In this document: positions 26,967 to 35,022 of the stretch, in pieces
Layout: each line of letters starts with the position of its first letter
How positions within the stretch are numbered: the stretch's first letter is position 1
Assembly (NCBI GenBank): GCA_944393415.1
Contig: CALYAD010000006.1
Location: 1-63,680, forward strand
From: an uncultured Clostridia bacterium
GTDB taxonomy: Bacteria; Bacillota; Clostridia; Oscillospirales; CAG-272
Length of the DNA stretch: 63,680 nt
Direction: 5' to 3'
Made by a program: the position numbers and the translations under genes
Notes under the pieces: generated by a model
What the model saw: only the letters and a program-made list of their open reading frames with translations
Database searches by the model: none
What the model was told of the DNA's origin: nothing

Positions 26967-28337
26967 ATGAAAATCGCATTACTTTCACCTGCGGGTGCTA
27001 TGCACAGATATAACGGAATGTTTCATAAAGGACTTCACTATGCTCCCATAACGCTTGCACTCCTCGCAGCGCTTGTTCCAAAGGAGCTTGATGCCGAGGT
27101 TGTAATTTATGATGAAACAGCCGAAGCCATTCCGCTTGATACCGATGCTGATGTAATTGCGATCACCTGCATTACGGGTACATCATCACGATGCTATCGT
27201 TACGCCGACTACTTCCGCAGCCTTGGCAAGACCGTGCTTCTTGGGGGTGTACATCCGACACTTATGCCGGATGAAGCGGCAAAGCACGCCGACGCGATAC
27301 TGACCGGACTTGGTGAAAAGACCTTTCCGCAGGCACTCCTTGACATACGCGATGGATGCTTACAGCCTATTTATCGCGGAGATGGTTGTCCCGACATTGC
27401 AAACAGACCTCTGCCACGCAAGGATCTGCTGAACAAAAAGAAATACATAACCCTCAATACCGTGGAAGCGGTGCGCGGTTGTAACCACTCTTGCACCTTT
27501 TGCGCATATCCCGCCGCGTTTGGCAAGGGCGTCATCACACGTCCCGTTGAGGATGTCATTGCGGAGATCAAAACCTTTAAAGGCAAAGAGGTCATTTTCC
27601 CTGATGTCAATCTGATTGCCGATGTGAAATACGCGAGGGAGCTGTTCACAGCTATGATCCCACTAAAAAAGTGGTGGATGGGTCTGACCACTACCGCTAT
27701 CGGACACAACGAGGAATTACTGGACATCTTCCAAAAGAGCGGTTGTAAAGGGATTCTTGTTGGTTTCGAGTCGGTCAATCAGGAAACACAACAAGGTATA
27801 AACAAATGTGTCAATCACGTTGAAGAATACAAGGCACTTATGGATAAGCTTCACCGCAGAGGCATTATGGTTATGGGGTGCTTCGCCTTCGGTGCAGACG
27901 AGGACGGCCCGGATGTATTCCGACGCACGGTTGATCTTTGCATCGAAGCTAAGATCGATCTACCGAGATTTTCGATCATCACACCATTCCCCGGAACGGA
28001 GTTTTACCGAGAGCTTGAAGCCGAGGGACGTATCAAAGAGCATGACTTCGCTATGTATGACGTTGAGCACTGTGTATTTCAGCCGAAGCAAATGACAAAG
28101 GAAGAGCTGGAGGCAGGTATTGCTTGGGCGTGGAAGGAAACTTATTCTTGGAAAAATATATTTAAGCGTTTGGATCTGACCAAATTCCGAACTATGAAAA
28201 GCCTTTATATGCTTGTCAATATCGGATACCGTAAATACGCCAAGGAATTCGATATTTTCGGGGCAGATGTTATGGCGGATAATTCGGATATTCCGGAGGT
28301 GAAAAAGGATGAAAATACTATTCATAACTCCGTATGA
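26967..28337 (+). CDS. B12-binding radical SAM protein, first of three
   Basis: 456 residues. The N-terminal part (about 1-130) has the cobalamin-binding Rossmann pattern of B12-radical SAM proteins (LLGGVHPTLMPDEAAKHADA), without the D-x-H-x-x-G motif. The radical SAM core begins with the cluster motif Cys172-x3-Cys176-x2-Cys179 (in VRGCNHSCTFC), followed by FPDVNLI, VGFESVNQ and RFSIITPFPGTEFY, and a C-terminal helical extension with an FKRL-type end. Such enzymes methylate or rearrange unactivated carbons. The ATG at 26967 follows AGGAG. Its stop is inside the start of the next gene (29-base overlap). Confidence 0.85.
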   Translation: MKIALLSPAGAMHRYNGMFHKGLHYAPITLALLAALVPKELDAEVVIYDETAEAIPLDTDADVIAITCITGTSSRCYRYADYFRSLGKTVLLGGVHPTLMPDEAAKHADAILTGLGEKTFPQALLDIRDGCLQPIYRGDGCPDIANRPLPRKDLLNKKKYITLNTVEAVRGCNHSCTFCAYPAAFGKGVITRPVEDVIAEIKTFKGKEVIFPDVNLIADVKYARELFTAMIPLKKWWMGLTTTAIGHNEELLDIFQKSGCKGILVGFESVNQETQQGINKCVNHVEEYKALMDKLHRRGIMVMGCFAFGADEDGPDVFRRTVDLCIEAKIDLPRFSIITPFPGTEFYRELEAEGRIKEHDFAMYDVEHCVFQPKQMTKEELEAGIAWAWKETYSWKNIFKRLDLTKFRTMKSLYMLVNIGYRKYAKEFDIFGADVMADNSDIPEVKKDENTIHNSV

Positions 28338-29628
28338 TAACAATTACCGTTACAAAAGCGCATTCACCAAATCACTAAGCTATATGCCTCTCACGATGCC
28401 GTATCTTGCCGCACTTACCCCAAAAGAATACGAAGTGCAGTTCAAAGCTGTTGATGAGGGCGTTCAAAAGTGCGATTACGAAAAGCTCGGCTTCTACGAT
28501 GTCGTTGCCATAACCTCGGTCACTTCTTCGGTGAATCGCGGATATGAGCTGGCTGAATACTTCAAGCAGAAAGGCAGCTATATCGTAATGGGCGGTCACC
28601 ATGTAACGCTTATGCCGGACGAGGCGGCGCAACATGCCGACACGGTTATGACAGGACCTGCCGATAGAATTTGGAGAGAATTTATCGAGGACTATGCAAA
28701 CGGTGCTGCAAAAAAGCGTTATGACGGCGAACATTGTGATATCGGATCTGCGAATATCGTTCCGATGCGAGAGCTCATGCAAAAGAGCAAGTACATTGGT
28801 GTCCCCACTGTAATCGCAAATTTCGGTTGCACAAACAAGTGCGAGTTTTGTGTCATCAATTCCTTTTGGGGAGGTAAACACTCCGCAAGACAGGTCAATG
28901 ACGTTATTGATGAGATCAGGTCGCTGAAATCAAAGCGTATACTGTTCCTTGATCCGTCTCCTACCTCAAACCGCGCTTATGCAAAAGAGTTTTACCGAGC
29001 GCTTATTCCCTTGAATATCCAATGGGCAGGGCTTTGTACCACCGACGTATGTGAGGACGAAGAGCTTTTTGATCTTATGATAGAAAGCGGATGCATCGGA
29101 ATTTTAATGGGATTTGAGACCTTTAGCGAAGCAAGCCTTGCGGAGAGCCATAAAAGAAACAAGGTTGCGGAGTACAAAGCGGCAGTGGATAAATTCCATC
29201 AGAACGGTGTTTCCATACTCGGCACGTTTATGCTGGGATTTGACGGTGATACGAAAGAAAGCATTCTCAAAATGCCCGAATACATTGAGGAGATTGGTGT
29301 GGATATTCCTCGATTTGCTATTCTCACCCCCTATCCGAACACTCCTACATACGAAAGATTTGATGCGGAAGGTCGCATCATTTCAAAGGATTGGAACGAT
29401 TATGACAGTATTCATGCTGCCTTCGCACCCAAAAATTTCACGGCAAGGGAGCTTGAAGAAATGCTTGTAAAGGTTTCTAACGAATGTTACACGCTAAAAC
29501 GCATTTGGAAACGAGCTGTCAAAAACAAATACGGTGGACTCATTAAGCTTGGGGTAAACCTCGGCTTTAAAATCTACAACAAGAAGGTTGAAAAAACACT
29601 AAAGAGGGAATGGAGGAAAAAGGCATGA
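28309..29628 (+). CDS. B12-binding radical SAM protein, second of three
   Basis: 439 residues. Same architecture: B12-binding half (MGGHHVTLMPDEAAQHADTVM), then radical SAM cluster Cys174-x3-Cys178-x2-Cys181 (in NFGCTNKCEFC), FLDPSPTSN, MGFETFSE and RFAILTPYPNTPTY. It differs from its neighbours too much to be a recent duplicate, so each enzyme probably has its own step. GGAGGTG precedes the ATG, and the gene overlaps the previous one by 29 bases and the next by four (ATGA). Tight coupling suggests that the three are made together. Substrate unknown. Confidence 0.85.
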   Translation: MKILFITPYDNNYRYKSAFTKSLSYMPLTMPYLAALTPKEYEVQFKAVDEGVQKCDYEKLGFYDVVAITSVTSSVNRGYELAEYFKQKGSYIVMGGHHVTLMPDEAAQHADTVMTGPADRIWREFIEDYANGAAKKRYDGEHCDIGSANIVPMRELMQKSKYIGVPTVIANFGCTNKCEFCVINSFWGGKHSARQVNDVIDEIRSLKSKRILFLDPSPTSNRAYAKEFYRALIPLNIQWAGLCTTDVCEDEELFDLMIESGCIGILMGFETFSEASLAESHKRNKVAEYKAAVDKFHQNGVSILGTFMLGFDGDTKESILKMPEYIEEIGVDIPRFAILTPYPNTPTYERFDAEGRIISKDWNDYDSIHAAFAPKNFTARELEEMLVKVSNECYTLKRIWKRAVKNKYGGLIKLGVNLGFKIYNKKVEKTLKREWRKKA

Positions 29629-30965
29629 AAATAACCTTTATACTTCCCGCGATCGGTAAAAAGTCGGGGCAGAAATACCTGCGCAGTTGGCTTATGGAGC
29701 CGCTGACCATTGCGGTTCTCAATTCTATGATTCCCGAATCTTACGAGCGAGAGTTTTTCGACGATAGAATTGAAAATATCAATTATGAAACTGAAACGGA
29801 TATCGTTTTTATCACAGTTGAAACTTATACCGCCAAACGAGCTTACTATATTGCCGAGCAATTTCAAAAGCGCGGTAAAAAGGTCATTATGGGTGGGTAT
29901 CACGTAACGCTTTGTCCCGAAGAAGCAACTGAGCACTCGGATGTTATTATGGTCGGAAATGCAGACCGTATTATTTCCACAGTTTTTGCCGATCTTGAGG
30001 CGGGAGAACTGAAAAAACGTTACGACGGCGGAGCCTGCATTGCTTATAAAATGCCCGATAGAAGCATTTATGCCGATAAAATGAAAAAATATCTGCCGGT
30101 CTCCTTGGTTGAAACAGGCAGAGGATGCTATCATAACTGTGAGTTCTGCTCCATTGCAGGATATTATCATCAGCGTTATCTGCACAGAGAGGTTACGGAT
30201 ATTATCGCTGAGATCAAGTCGTGCAAGCATAAGATATTCTTCTTCGTTGACGATAGCATATTCTCGGACAAGGCGTTTGCGAAAGAGCTTTTTGAAGAAC
30301 TGAAAAAGCTAAAGATCATTTGGACGACACAGATTACTCTTGATATTGCAAGAGATGAAGAAATGCTGCGCCTTATGAAGGAAAGCGGATGTGAGATGGT
30401 TCTTATCGGTTTTGAATCCATTGAAAGTGATAATCTTAAACAGATGAACAAGGGCTGGACGGAGCGTCTCGGGGAAAGAGACGCTTTGGTTCAAAAAATT
30501 CACGATGTTGGTATCGGTATCTATGCAAGCTTTGTGTTTGGATTTGATTCTGATAACGAGGATACCTTCAAAGCAACGCTGGCTTTCTGTGAGAAGCATC
30601 AGTTCTTCGTGGTCGCATTCAACCATCTTCTCATTTTCCCCAACACCAAAACGTACGATGCTTTCAAGGCAGACAACCGCCTGATTTCGGAATGCTGGTG
30701 GCTGCAAAGCGGATATACGTTCGGTACGATCACTTTTACGCCCAAGCAATTAACACCCGAATCACTTCGTACCTTCTGCAAGGAATATAAGAGAAAGTTT
30801 TTCCGCTTCGGGTCTATCTTCAAACGAGGCAGAACGATGTTTAAGCGTACGCATCGATTCATGATAAATCTTGCATACTGGTTTATTAATATCCTTTTCC
30901 ATTTTGAGGTCGATCAGCGAGCAGGGATTCCCATTGGCGAAAATCTTGAGGAAAAGAAGAAATGA
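29625..30965 (+). CDS. B12-binding radical SAM protein, third of three
   Basis: 446 residues from ATG 29625 (ATGA overlap with the previous stop; GGAGG eight bases upstream; an earlier in-frame start at 29610 has less support). N-terminal B12-binding-like half (VIMGGYHVTLCPEEATEHSDVIM), cluster Cys168-x3-Cys172-x2-Cys175 (in GRGCYHNCEFC), then FFVDDSIFSDKAFA, IGFESIES and HLLIFPNTKTYD. The C-terminal tail is longer and ends with a hydrophobic, basic segment (about 405-430, FMINLAYWFINILFHF) that could associate with the membrane. Overlaps the GNAT gene by four bases. Confidence 0.85.
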   Translation: MKITFILPAIGKKSGQKYLRSWLMEPLTIAVLNSMIPESYEREFFDDRIENINYETETDIVFITVETYTAKRAYYIAEQFQKRGKKVIMGGYHVTLCPEEATEHSDVIMVGNADRIISTVFADLEAGELKKRYDGGACIAYKMPDRSIYADKMKKYLPVSLVETGRGCYHNCEFCSIAGYYHQRYLHREVTDIIAEIKSCKHKIFFFVDDSIFSDKAFAKELFEELKKLKIIWTTQITLDIARDEEMLRLMKESGCEMVLIGFESIESDNLKQMNKGWTERLGERDALVQKIHDVGIGIYASFVFGFDSDNEDTFKATLAFCEKHQFFVVAFNHLLIFPNTKTYDAFKADNRLISECWWLQSGYTFGTITFTPKQLTPESLRTFCKEYKRKFFRFGSIFKRGRTMFKRTHRFMINLAYWFINILFHFEVDQRAGIPIGENLEEKKK

Positions 30966-32026
30966 GCGAGTCGGGATACATAGCTTCCCCCGAGGACGGA
31001 AAAGAGATATTACGTATTCTTGAAAGCTCAGCTGCCAAGGGAAGCATTGAACTGATCTATACCCGACGTCCCGATGCTTACGAGTCTTATATAAAGGACA
31101 CAAAGAATGCCCGCGTGTTTATTTCTCATGATGGAAAACGCGCCATTGGCACTTGTTCTGAACTCGTTCGCGATGTGTATATCGGGGAAGAAATCTGCCG
31201 TGCGGCGTATATTTGCGGACTGAAAAAGGATTCGGAGTACGATGGCGGTGTCGGATTTGGAGCGAGGTTTATCAAAGACCTTCAACAGAATGATATTGAT
31301 TTTTACTACTGCTCCGTGGTGGCTGAGAATACAGAAGCACGGAGAATGTTCGAAAAAAGCCGTCGACTTCTTTCCATGAAACCAATTTCGGGATATAAGA
31401 CCTATATCATAAACCCGAAGGTCAAGTTAAAAGCACCGAAGCACAGCTTTTCTTTCCGAAGGGCAACAGAGAGAGATAGGTCGAATCTACTGGAATTTCT
31501 GAACACCGAGGGCAAGAGAAAGGATATGTTTCCGGTTGTCCAATCTCTTGATGATTTCTGCAACCTGCATATCAGTGACTTTTATTTGCTTCTCGACGGA
31601 GAAAACATAATTGCAACCGCAGCCCTATGGAAGCAAACCGAGTATAAGCAATATATCGTTAAACGATATGGTAGACTTATGAAGCTTGCTCGTGTTTTCA
31701 ATCCGGTGCTTGCCGCTTTGAGGTACATCAAGCTGCCTAAGGAGAACGAACCTCTTGATTTCCCAATGCTTGCATTCTTTCTGTGCAAAAATGATAACGT
31801 CGAAAATTACCGCATTTTTCTGAACGAGATCAAACGAGAGATTTCCCGAAATTACGGAATGTTCGTTATCGGCTTGCCCGATAGTCATTTTGCAAAACCG
31901 ATTATGGATAAGCTTCCAAGCGTAAACTTCAAAACAGAGATTTACGAGATTAAGTTTCCGTGGAGTGACCAAACATATAAGACTCCCGGTTCGAGAAATG
32001 TATTTTTTGAGTGTGGTTTACTTTAA
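30962..32026 (+). CDS. GNAT-family acyltransferase-like protein, tandem domains
   Basis: 354 residues. The N-terminal half (about 1-150) has a GNAT-like layout: a helical start, ARVFISHDGKRAIGTCSELVRDVYIG for the central strands, GGVGFGARFIKDLQ in place of the acetyl-CoA pyrophosphate loop, and VVAENTEARRMFEKS for the last helix. A second GNAT-like half (about 155-345, starting FSFRRATERDRSNLLEFL) follows. Tandem GNATs can transfer acyl or aminoacyl groups, a common finishing step in small-molecule pathways. Last gene of the five-gene operon; no terminator is evident directly after it on the plus strand, apart from the convergent tRNA terminator. Confidence 0.72.
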   Translation: MSESGYIASPEDGKEILRILESSAAKGSIELIYTRRPDAYESYIKDTKNARVFISHDGKRAIGTCSELVRDVYIGEEICRAAYICGLKKDSEYDGGVGFGARFIKDLQQNDIDFYYCSVVAENTEARRMFEKSRRLLSMKPISGYKTYIINPKVKLKAPKHSFSFRRATERDRSNLLEFLNTEGKRKDMFPVVQSLDDFCNLHISDFYLLLDGENIIATAALWKQTEYKQYIVKRYGRLMKLARVFNPVLAALRYIKLPKENEPLDFPMLAFFLCKNDNVENYRIFLNEIKREISRNYGMFVIGLPDSHFAKPIMDKLPSVNFKTEIYEIKFPWSDQTYKTPGSRNVFFECGLL

Positions 32027-32097
32027 CCGTGTACCTGATCATATTAGAATATGTTTGTACAACAATAAATCGCTCTGAAACAGCGTCAATTTTATAG

Positions 32098-32148
32098 TAA
32101 AAAACAAATCCGAACCAATTTCGATTTACGAAATAGTTCGGATTTGTT
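32098..32148 (-). terminator. Terminator after the tRNA-Glu gene
   Basis: A 13-base perfect inverted repeat (32103-32115 with 32136-32148, AACAAATCCGAAC/GTTCGGATTTGTT), followed on the minus strand by a T run (plus A 32098-32104), six bases beyond the tRNA CCA end. It can also serve the plus-strand operon that ends at 32026. Confidence 0.85.
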
Positions 32149-32153
32149 ACGTT

Positions 32154-32228
32154 TGGTGACCCGTAGGGGAATCGAACCCCTATCTTCGCCGTGAGAGGGC
32201 GACGTCTTAACCGTTTGACTAACAGGCC
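32154..32228 (-). tRNA. tRNA-Glu (anticodon CTC), CCA encoded
   Basis: 75 bases on the minus strand. Acceptor GGCCTGT pairs with ACGGGTC; the anticodon stem TCGCC/GGCGA encloses the loop CTCTCAC, giving anticodon CTC (reads GAG, glutamate). The T arm has GGGGTTCGATTCCCC, and a CCA end is encoded. Its 3' end faces the block 25.4-32.0 kb, the side where elements usually integrate into tRNA genes. I found no copy of the 3' end sequence at the other edge of the block. Confidence 0.95.
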
Positions 32229-32242
32229 TTAATTGCCTGACT

Positions 32243-32271
32243 ATTATATCATATTTTTTATCGATTTGCAA
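32243..32271 (-). promoter_or_regulatory. Promoter of tRNA-Glu
   Basis: Minus-strand -35 TTGCAA (32266-32271), 17-base spacer, -10 TATAAT (32243-32248), 15 bases before the first base of the tRNA. Confidence 0.75.
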
Positions 32272-32329
32272 TAGTTTTTGCGAAAAAAGTTATTAAGATT
32301 TTTTAATAACGATAGTTTTATAGTTATCC

Positions 32330-32358
32330 TTGACAAATATGTAATAATATGATAGTAT
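32330..32358 (+). promoter_or_regulatory. Promoter of the sugar isomerase-like gene
   Basis: -35 TTGACA (32330-32335), 17-base spacer, -10 TAGTAT (32353-32358), about 190 bases upstream of the start codon. The leader between (32365-32540) holds no recognisable RNA. Confidence 0.55.
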
Positions 32359-32552
32359 GAAAACAATCGAATTGTCAGGTACAGTATAAAAATAGTATGT
32401 ATTCAAGTATAAAAATTATTAATAAATGAGCTTGGGGACGATTCCGTTTGTCGGCTTTAGCGCGGATGACGGCAATATGGGGGATATTTTAATTCCGAAT
32501 AAGAAAAGTACGCAAAACTAAGTTTTTGCTGAAGAAAGGAAAGATGTTATTT

Positions 32553-33368
32553 ATGGAAGCTAAACTCAGTATCTGGTCTTATTACTACTATGAGTTAACC
32601 GCGGAGGAGGCGGTAAAGGAATTCAAAAAACACGGTATAAACTGCTTTGAGCTTTCGGATGAACATGGGGCGGAGCTGCTGTCAAGAGGGAATCCGCGAG
32701 AGACGGGAGAAAAATTCCGCGAGTTCCTGAAAAACGAAAACTTTACGGTCAAACAAGGGCATCTGTGGCTCAGCTGTAAGCTTGTTACTGATCCGGAGGC
32801 GGTGGAAAGGCTGTGCCGATGGATAGAACTTTATGAGGCTGTCGGCATTGAAAATGCGGTTCTGCACTGCGATCCTGTAGCGGAACAAAATGAGCTGACC
32901 GATAGGGAGCGATATGACCTGAATATCGAAAAGCTTAAGCTGATAGAGGAATACGCCGAAGGAATGAATATACGTATATGTCTTGAAAATCTGACCCGTA
33001 TAGCGCGTGACGCGGACGGACTTTTGTACGTGCTGTCACGGCTTTCTCCGGAACGCTTCGGAATTTGTCTCGATACCGGGCATTTAAATCTGTTCGGAGG
33101 CGGTCAGAGAGAATTTATCTTAAAGGCGGGAAGGCATTTAAAAGCCTTGCATATAGCGGACAACGAAGGTGAACGGGATCAGCATATGATGCCGTTCGGA
33201 AAGGGCAGCGTTGATTTTAAGGAGGTAGTAAAAGCCTTAAAGGAGATCGGGTACGAGGGGATGTTCAATTATGAGATACCCGGAGAAAGCCGAGCGCCGC
33301 TTGAGATAAAAGGCTACAAGCTGGAATACATATCGAAATGCTACGATTATATGATGAAAAATTTTTGA
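32553..33368 (+). CDS. Sugar phosphate isomerase/epimerase-like TIM-barrel protein
   Basis: About 271 residues from the chosen ATG. The family (xylose isomerase-like, AP endonuclease 2 fold) holds divalent metal with Glu, Asp/His, His and Glu. These are visible: ICLENL (Glu), GICLDTGHLNL (Asp and His), LHIADNEGERDQH with MMPFGKGSVDF, and MFNYEIPGE near the C-terminus. Members isomerise or epimerise sugars and related polyols; the substrate is not readable. ATG 32553 lies 12 bases after AAAGGA; an ATG nine bases earlier (32544) is also possible. Alone on its strand, followed by two copies of the repeat element. Confidence 0.85.
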   Translation: MEAKLSIWSYYYYELTAEEAVKEFKKHGINCFELSDEHGAELLSRGNPRETGEKFREFLKNENFTVKQGHLWLSCKLVTDPEAVERLCRWIELYEAVGIENAVLHCDPVAEQNELTDRERYDLNIEKLKLIEEYAEGMNIRICLENLTRIARDADGLLYVLSRLSPERFGICLDTGHLNLFGGGQREFILKAGRHLKALHIADNEGERDQHMMPFGKGSVDFKEVVKALKEIGYEGMFNYEIPGESRAPLEIKGYKLEYISKCYDYMMKNF

Positions 33369-33400
33369 CAAGAGTTTTAGCTTAAAAAATATATTTTATA

Positions 33401-33650
33401 GCGTCAAAATGCAGACGCTTTCACGCATAAATTTTTTTGCAGAGCAAAACACGAAAATTTTTTATAAAAACCGATTTAAATATTTTTTAGCCGCCTGCGG
33501 CGGCATGAGGAGATTAGTGTGAAAGTTATATTACATCGTCTCAAAATACGGTGATTTCACGCTCAAATTTTCTTGCGAAAATTTTTCATATCTATTAAAA
33601 ACCGATTATAACGGTTTTTTAGTCGCCGAAGGCGACATGAGGTGATTATT
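33401..33650 (+). repeat. Dispersed 5'-leader element, two tandem copies before the beta-helix gene
   Basis: Copy 1 (about 33401-33509): GCGTCAAAATGC, TTTCACGC, GCAAAACACGAAAATT, AAAACCGATTT, TTTTTTAG, hairpin GCCGCC-TGC-GGCGGC, then ATGAGGAGATTA and a GTG with a 12-codon frame. Copy 2 (about 33528-33650): TTTCACGC, AT block, AAAACCGATTATAACGGTTTT, TTAG, hairpin GTCGCC-GAA-GGCGAC, ATGAGGTGATTATT and then the ATG of the next gene. In copy 2 GAGGTGA serves as the ribosome site, as in the ftsY copy. No coding gene of normal size lies in this gap. Confidence 0.75.
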
Positions 33651-34688
33651 ATGACGGAATTCAATGTTATTTCTTTCGGAGCCGTGCCTGATGGGACCGT
33701 TGACAGTACGGAGGCGTTCAGGAAGGCTCTGAGCGAGGCCGAAAGGTGTAAAGGAACGGTGATAGTTCCTTCCGGTAATTATGTTACGGGACCTCTTAAG
33801 CTTGGAGCGGGTGTCGCGATGAAAGGAAGCTCCGGCTGGAGCTTCAGGGATTTCGGCACGTCAGTGCTGCATCTCAGAGACGGTGATACCGATTGCATGA
33901 TAGATATGACCGGGGCGTTCGGAGGCAGCATAAGCGGTATATGCCTTGACGGAGGCAGAAAAGGCAAAAACGTTCATGGCGTCAAGATAGACTGGGAGAA
34001 ATATAACGGAGGAGAAAAGGAGGACACGCCTACCTTTGACGACTGCCGTATAGGAAATTTCAGCGGAGACGGCATACATTTAAAACATATATGGTGCTTT
34101 TCAATACGTCACTGTATGATATGCCATAACCTTGGCTGTGGTCTTTATATTGACGGCTGGGACGCGTTTATACTCGACAATTGGTTTTCCGGAAACGGTA
34201 ACTGCGGAATTCTCGGAGGGCCGTGCGTCGCTTCCATAACCGTTACCGGCAACCGTGTGGAGTGGAACAGCGGCGCCGGGTTCAAATTTTACCGCGGCGA
34301 CAGCTATAATATTACCGGAAACTTTTTCGACCGCAGCGGAGGACCGGCGATTTCTCTTGGCGACGAGAATGGCGGCTGCAACACCGTTACCGTTACAGGT
34401 AATATTTTCAGACGAAACGGAAAACCCTGCGATAAGCTGAAGGACGATCTTGACAGCTGCCATTTCAGGATGATGAACTGTGAAAATGTCGTTGTTACCG
34501 GAAACGCGTTTCTTCTTGGATGCGACGACGGCGGAAAGGGGGAGTACAGCCCGGTTCATTCAGTGGTCCTTAAGAATAACTCCTATTGTATAATAAAGGA
34601 TAATGTAATGCATAGAGCGCAGCTGGGAGAGACATTCGTGACAGACGGCGATAACAGCACCTGCGTGATAGATAACAATATCGGCTGA
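33651..34688 (+). CDS. Parallel beta-helix (pectate-lyase-fold) repeat protein
   Basis: 345 residues from ATG 33651. The first part (FNVISFGAVPDGTVDSTEAF) is the typical start of pectin-lyase-fold proteins with a D-G-x-x-D-(S/N)-T motif. The rest is a run of beta-helix turns rich in N-V-T-V-T-G-N type strands (SITVTGNRVEWNSG, NITGNFFDRSGG, TVTVTGNIFRRNGK). Such proteins bind or cleave polysaccharides. No signal peptide is seen, so it may act inside the cell or lack an export signal. The start is fixed by the leader-element ribosome site. A strong terminator follows. Confidence 0.82.
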   Translation: MTEFNVISFGAVPDGTVDSTEAFRKALSEAERCKGTVIVPSGNYVTGPLKLGAGVAMKGSSGWSFRDFGTSVLHLRDGDTDCMIDMTGAFGGSISGICLDGGRKGKNVHGVKIDWEKYNGGEKEDTPTFDDCRIGNFSGDGIHLKHIWCFSIRHCMICHNLGCGLYIDGWDAFILDNWFSGNGNCGILGGPCVASITVTGNRVEWNSGAGFKFYRGDSYNITGNFFDRSGGPAISLGDENGGCNTVTVTGNIFRRNGKPCDKLKDDLDSCHFRMMNCENVVVTGNAFLLGCDDGGKGEYSPVHSVVLKNNSYCIIKDNVMHRAQLGETFVTDGDNSTCVIDNNIG

Positions 34689-34718
34689 AATTATATATAT
34701 AAGCGAATATAGCTTTGC

Positions 34719-34786
34719 AAACCGACCGTAAATGTATCAATTTGCCTTAAATTGGGTCAATTGAATTGACATTACGGTCGGTTTTT
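34719..34786 (+). terminator. Terminator after the beta-helix gene
   Basis: Inverted repeat AAACCGACCGTAA (34719-34731) with TTACGGTCGGTTT (34772-34784), followed by T residues. The large loop contains further pairing (GTCAATTGAATTGAC). It lies 31 bases after the stop codon. Its 3' arm is also the promoter spacer for the next gene. Confidence 0.75.
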
Positions 34787-34794
34787 GCTATAAT
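34766..34794 (+). promoter_or_regulatory. Consensus promoter for the glm operon
   Basis: -35 TTGACA (34766-34771), 17-base spacer, -10 TATAAT (34789-34794): a perfect consensus. Its spacer is the 3' arm of the upstream terminator. The start site would be near 34801, giving a leader of about 220 bases before the first gene; the leader shows only weak secondary structure, and I recognise no riboswitch in it. Confidence 0.75.
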
Positions 34795-35022
34795 AATACA
34801 ATGTGGGTGTTGATAAATTATACCGGTTTAATGCCGGCTTTAAAATACTTTTGGTATATACGGGATATCTATAGTAAAAAATATAATCGTATAAGTGATC
34901 TTATTGGTCGGAAATTGCATTGTTACGGAATATAAAAACGAATAATTGCGAGAAATGCCGATAACTGAAAACAAAGAATAATCATGATGAAGTTTGGAAT
35001 AATTAAGAAAGGAAAATCAATA

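Noticed and set aside
33509..33544. A 12-codon GTG frame following the first leader-element copy (would encode a short leader peptide)
   Set aside because: It is very short and its bases overlap conserved, non-coding parts of the next copy (TTTCACGC and AT block). I treat it as part of the repeat, although a leader peptide cannot be excluded.
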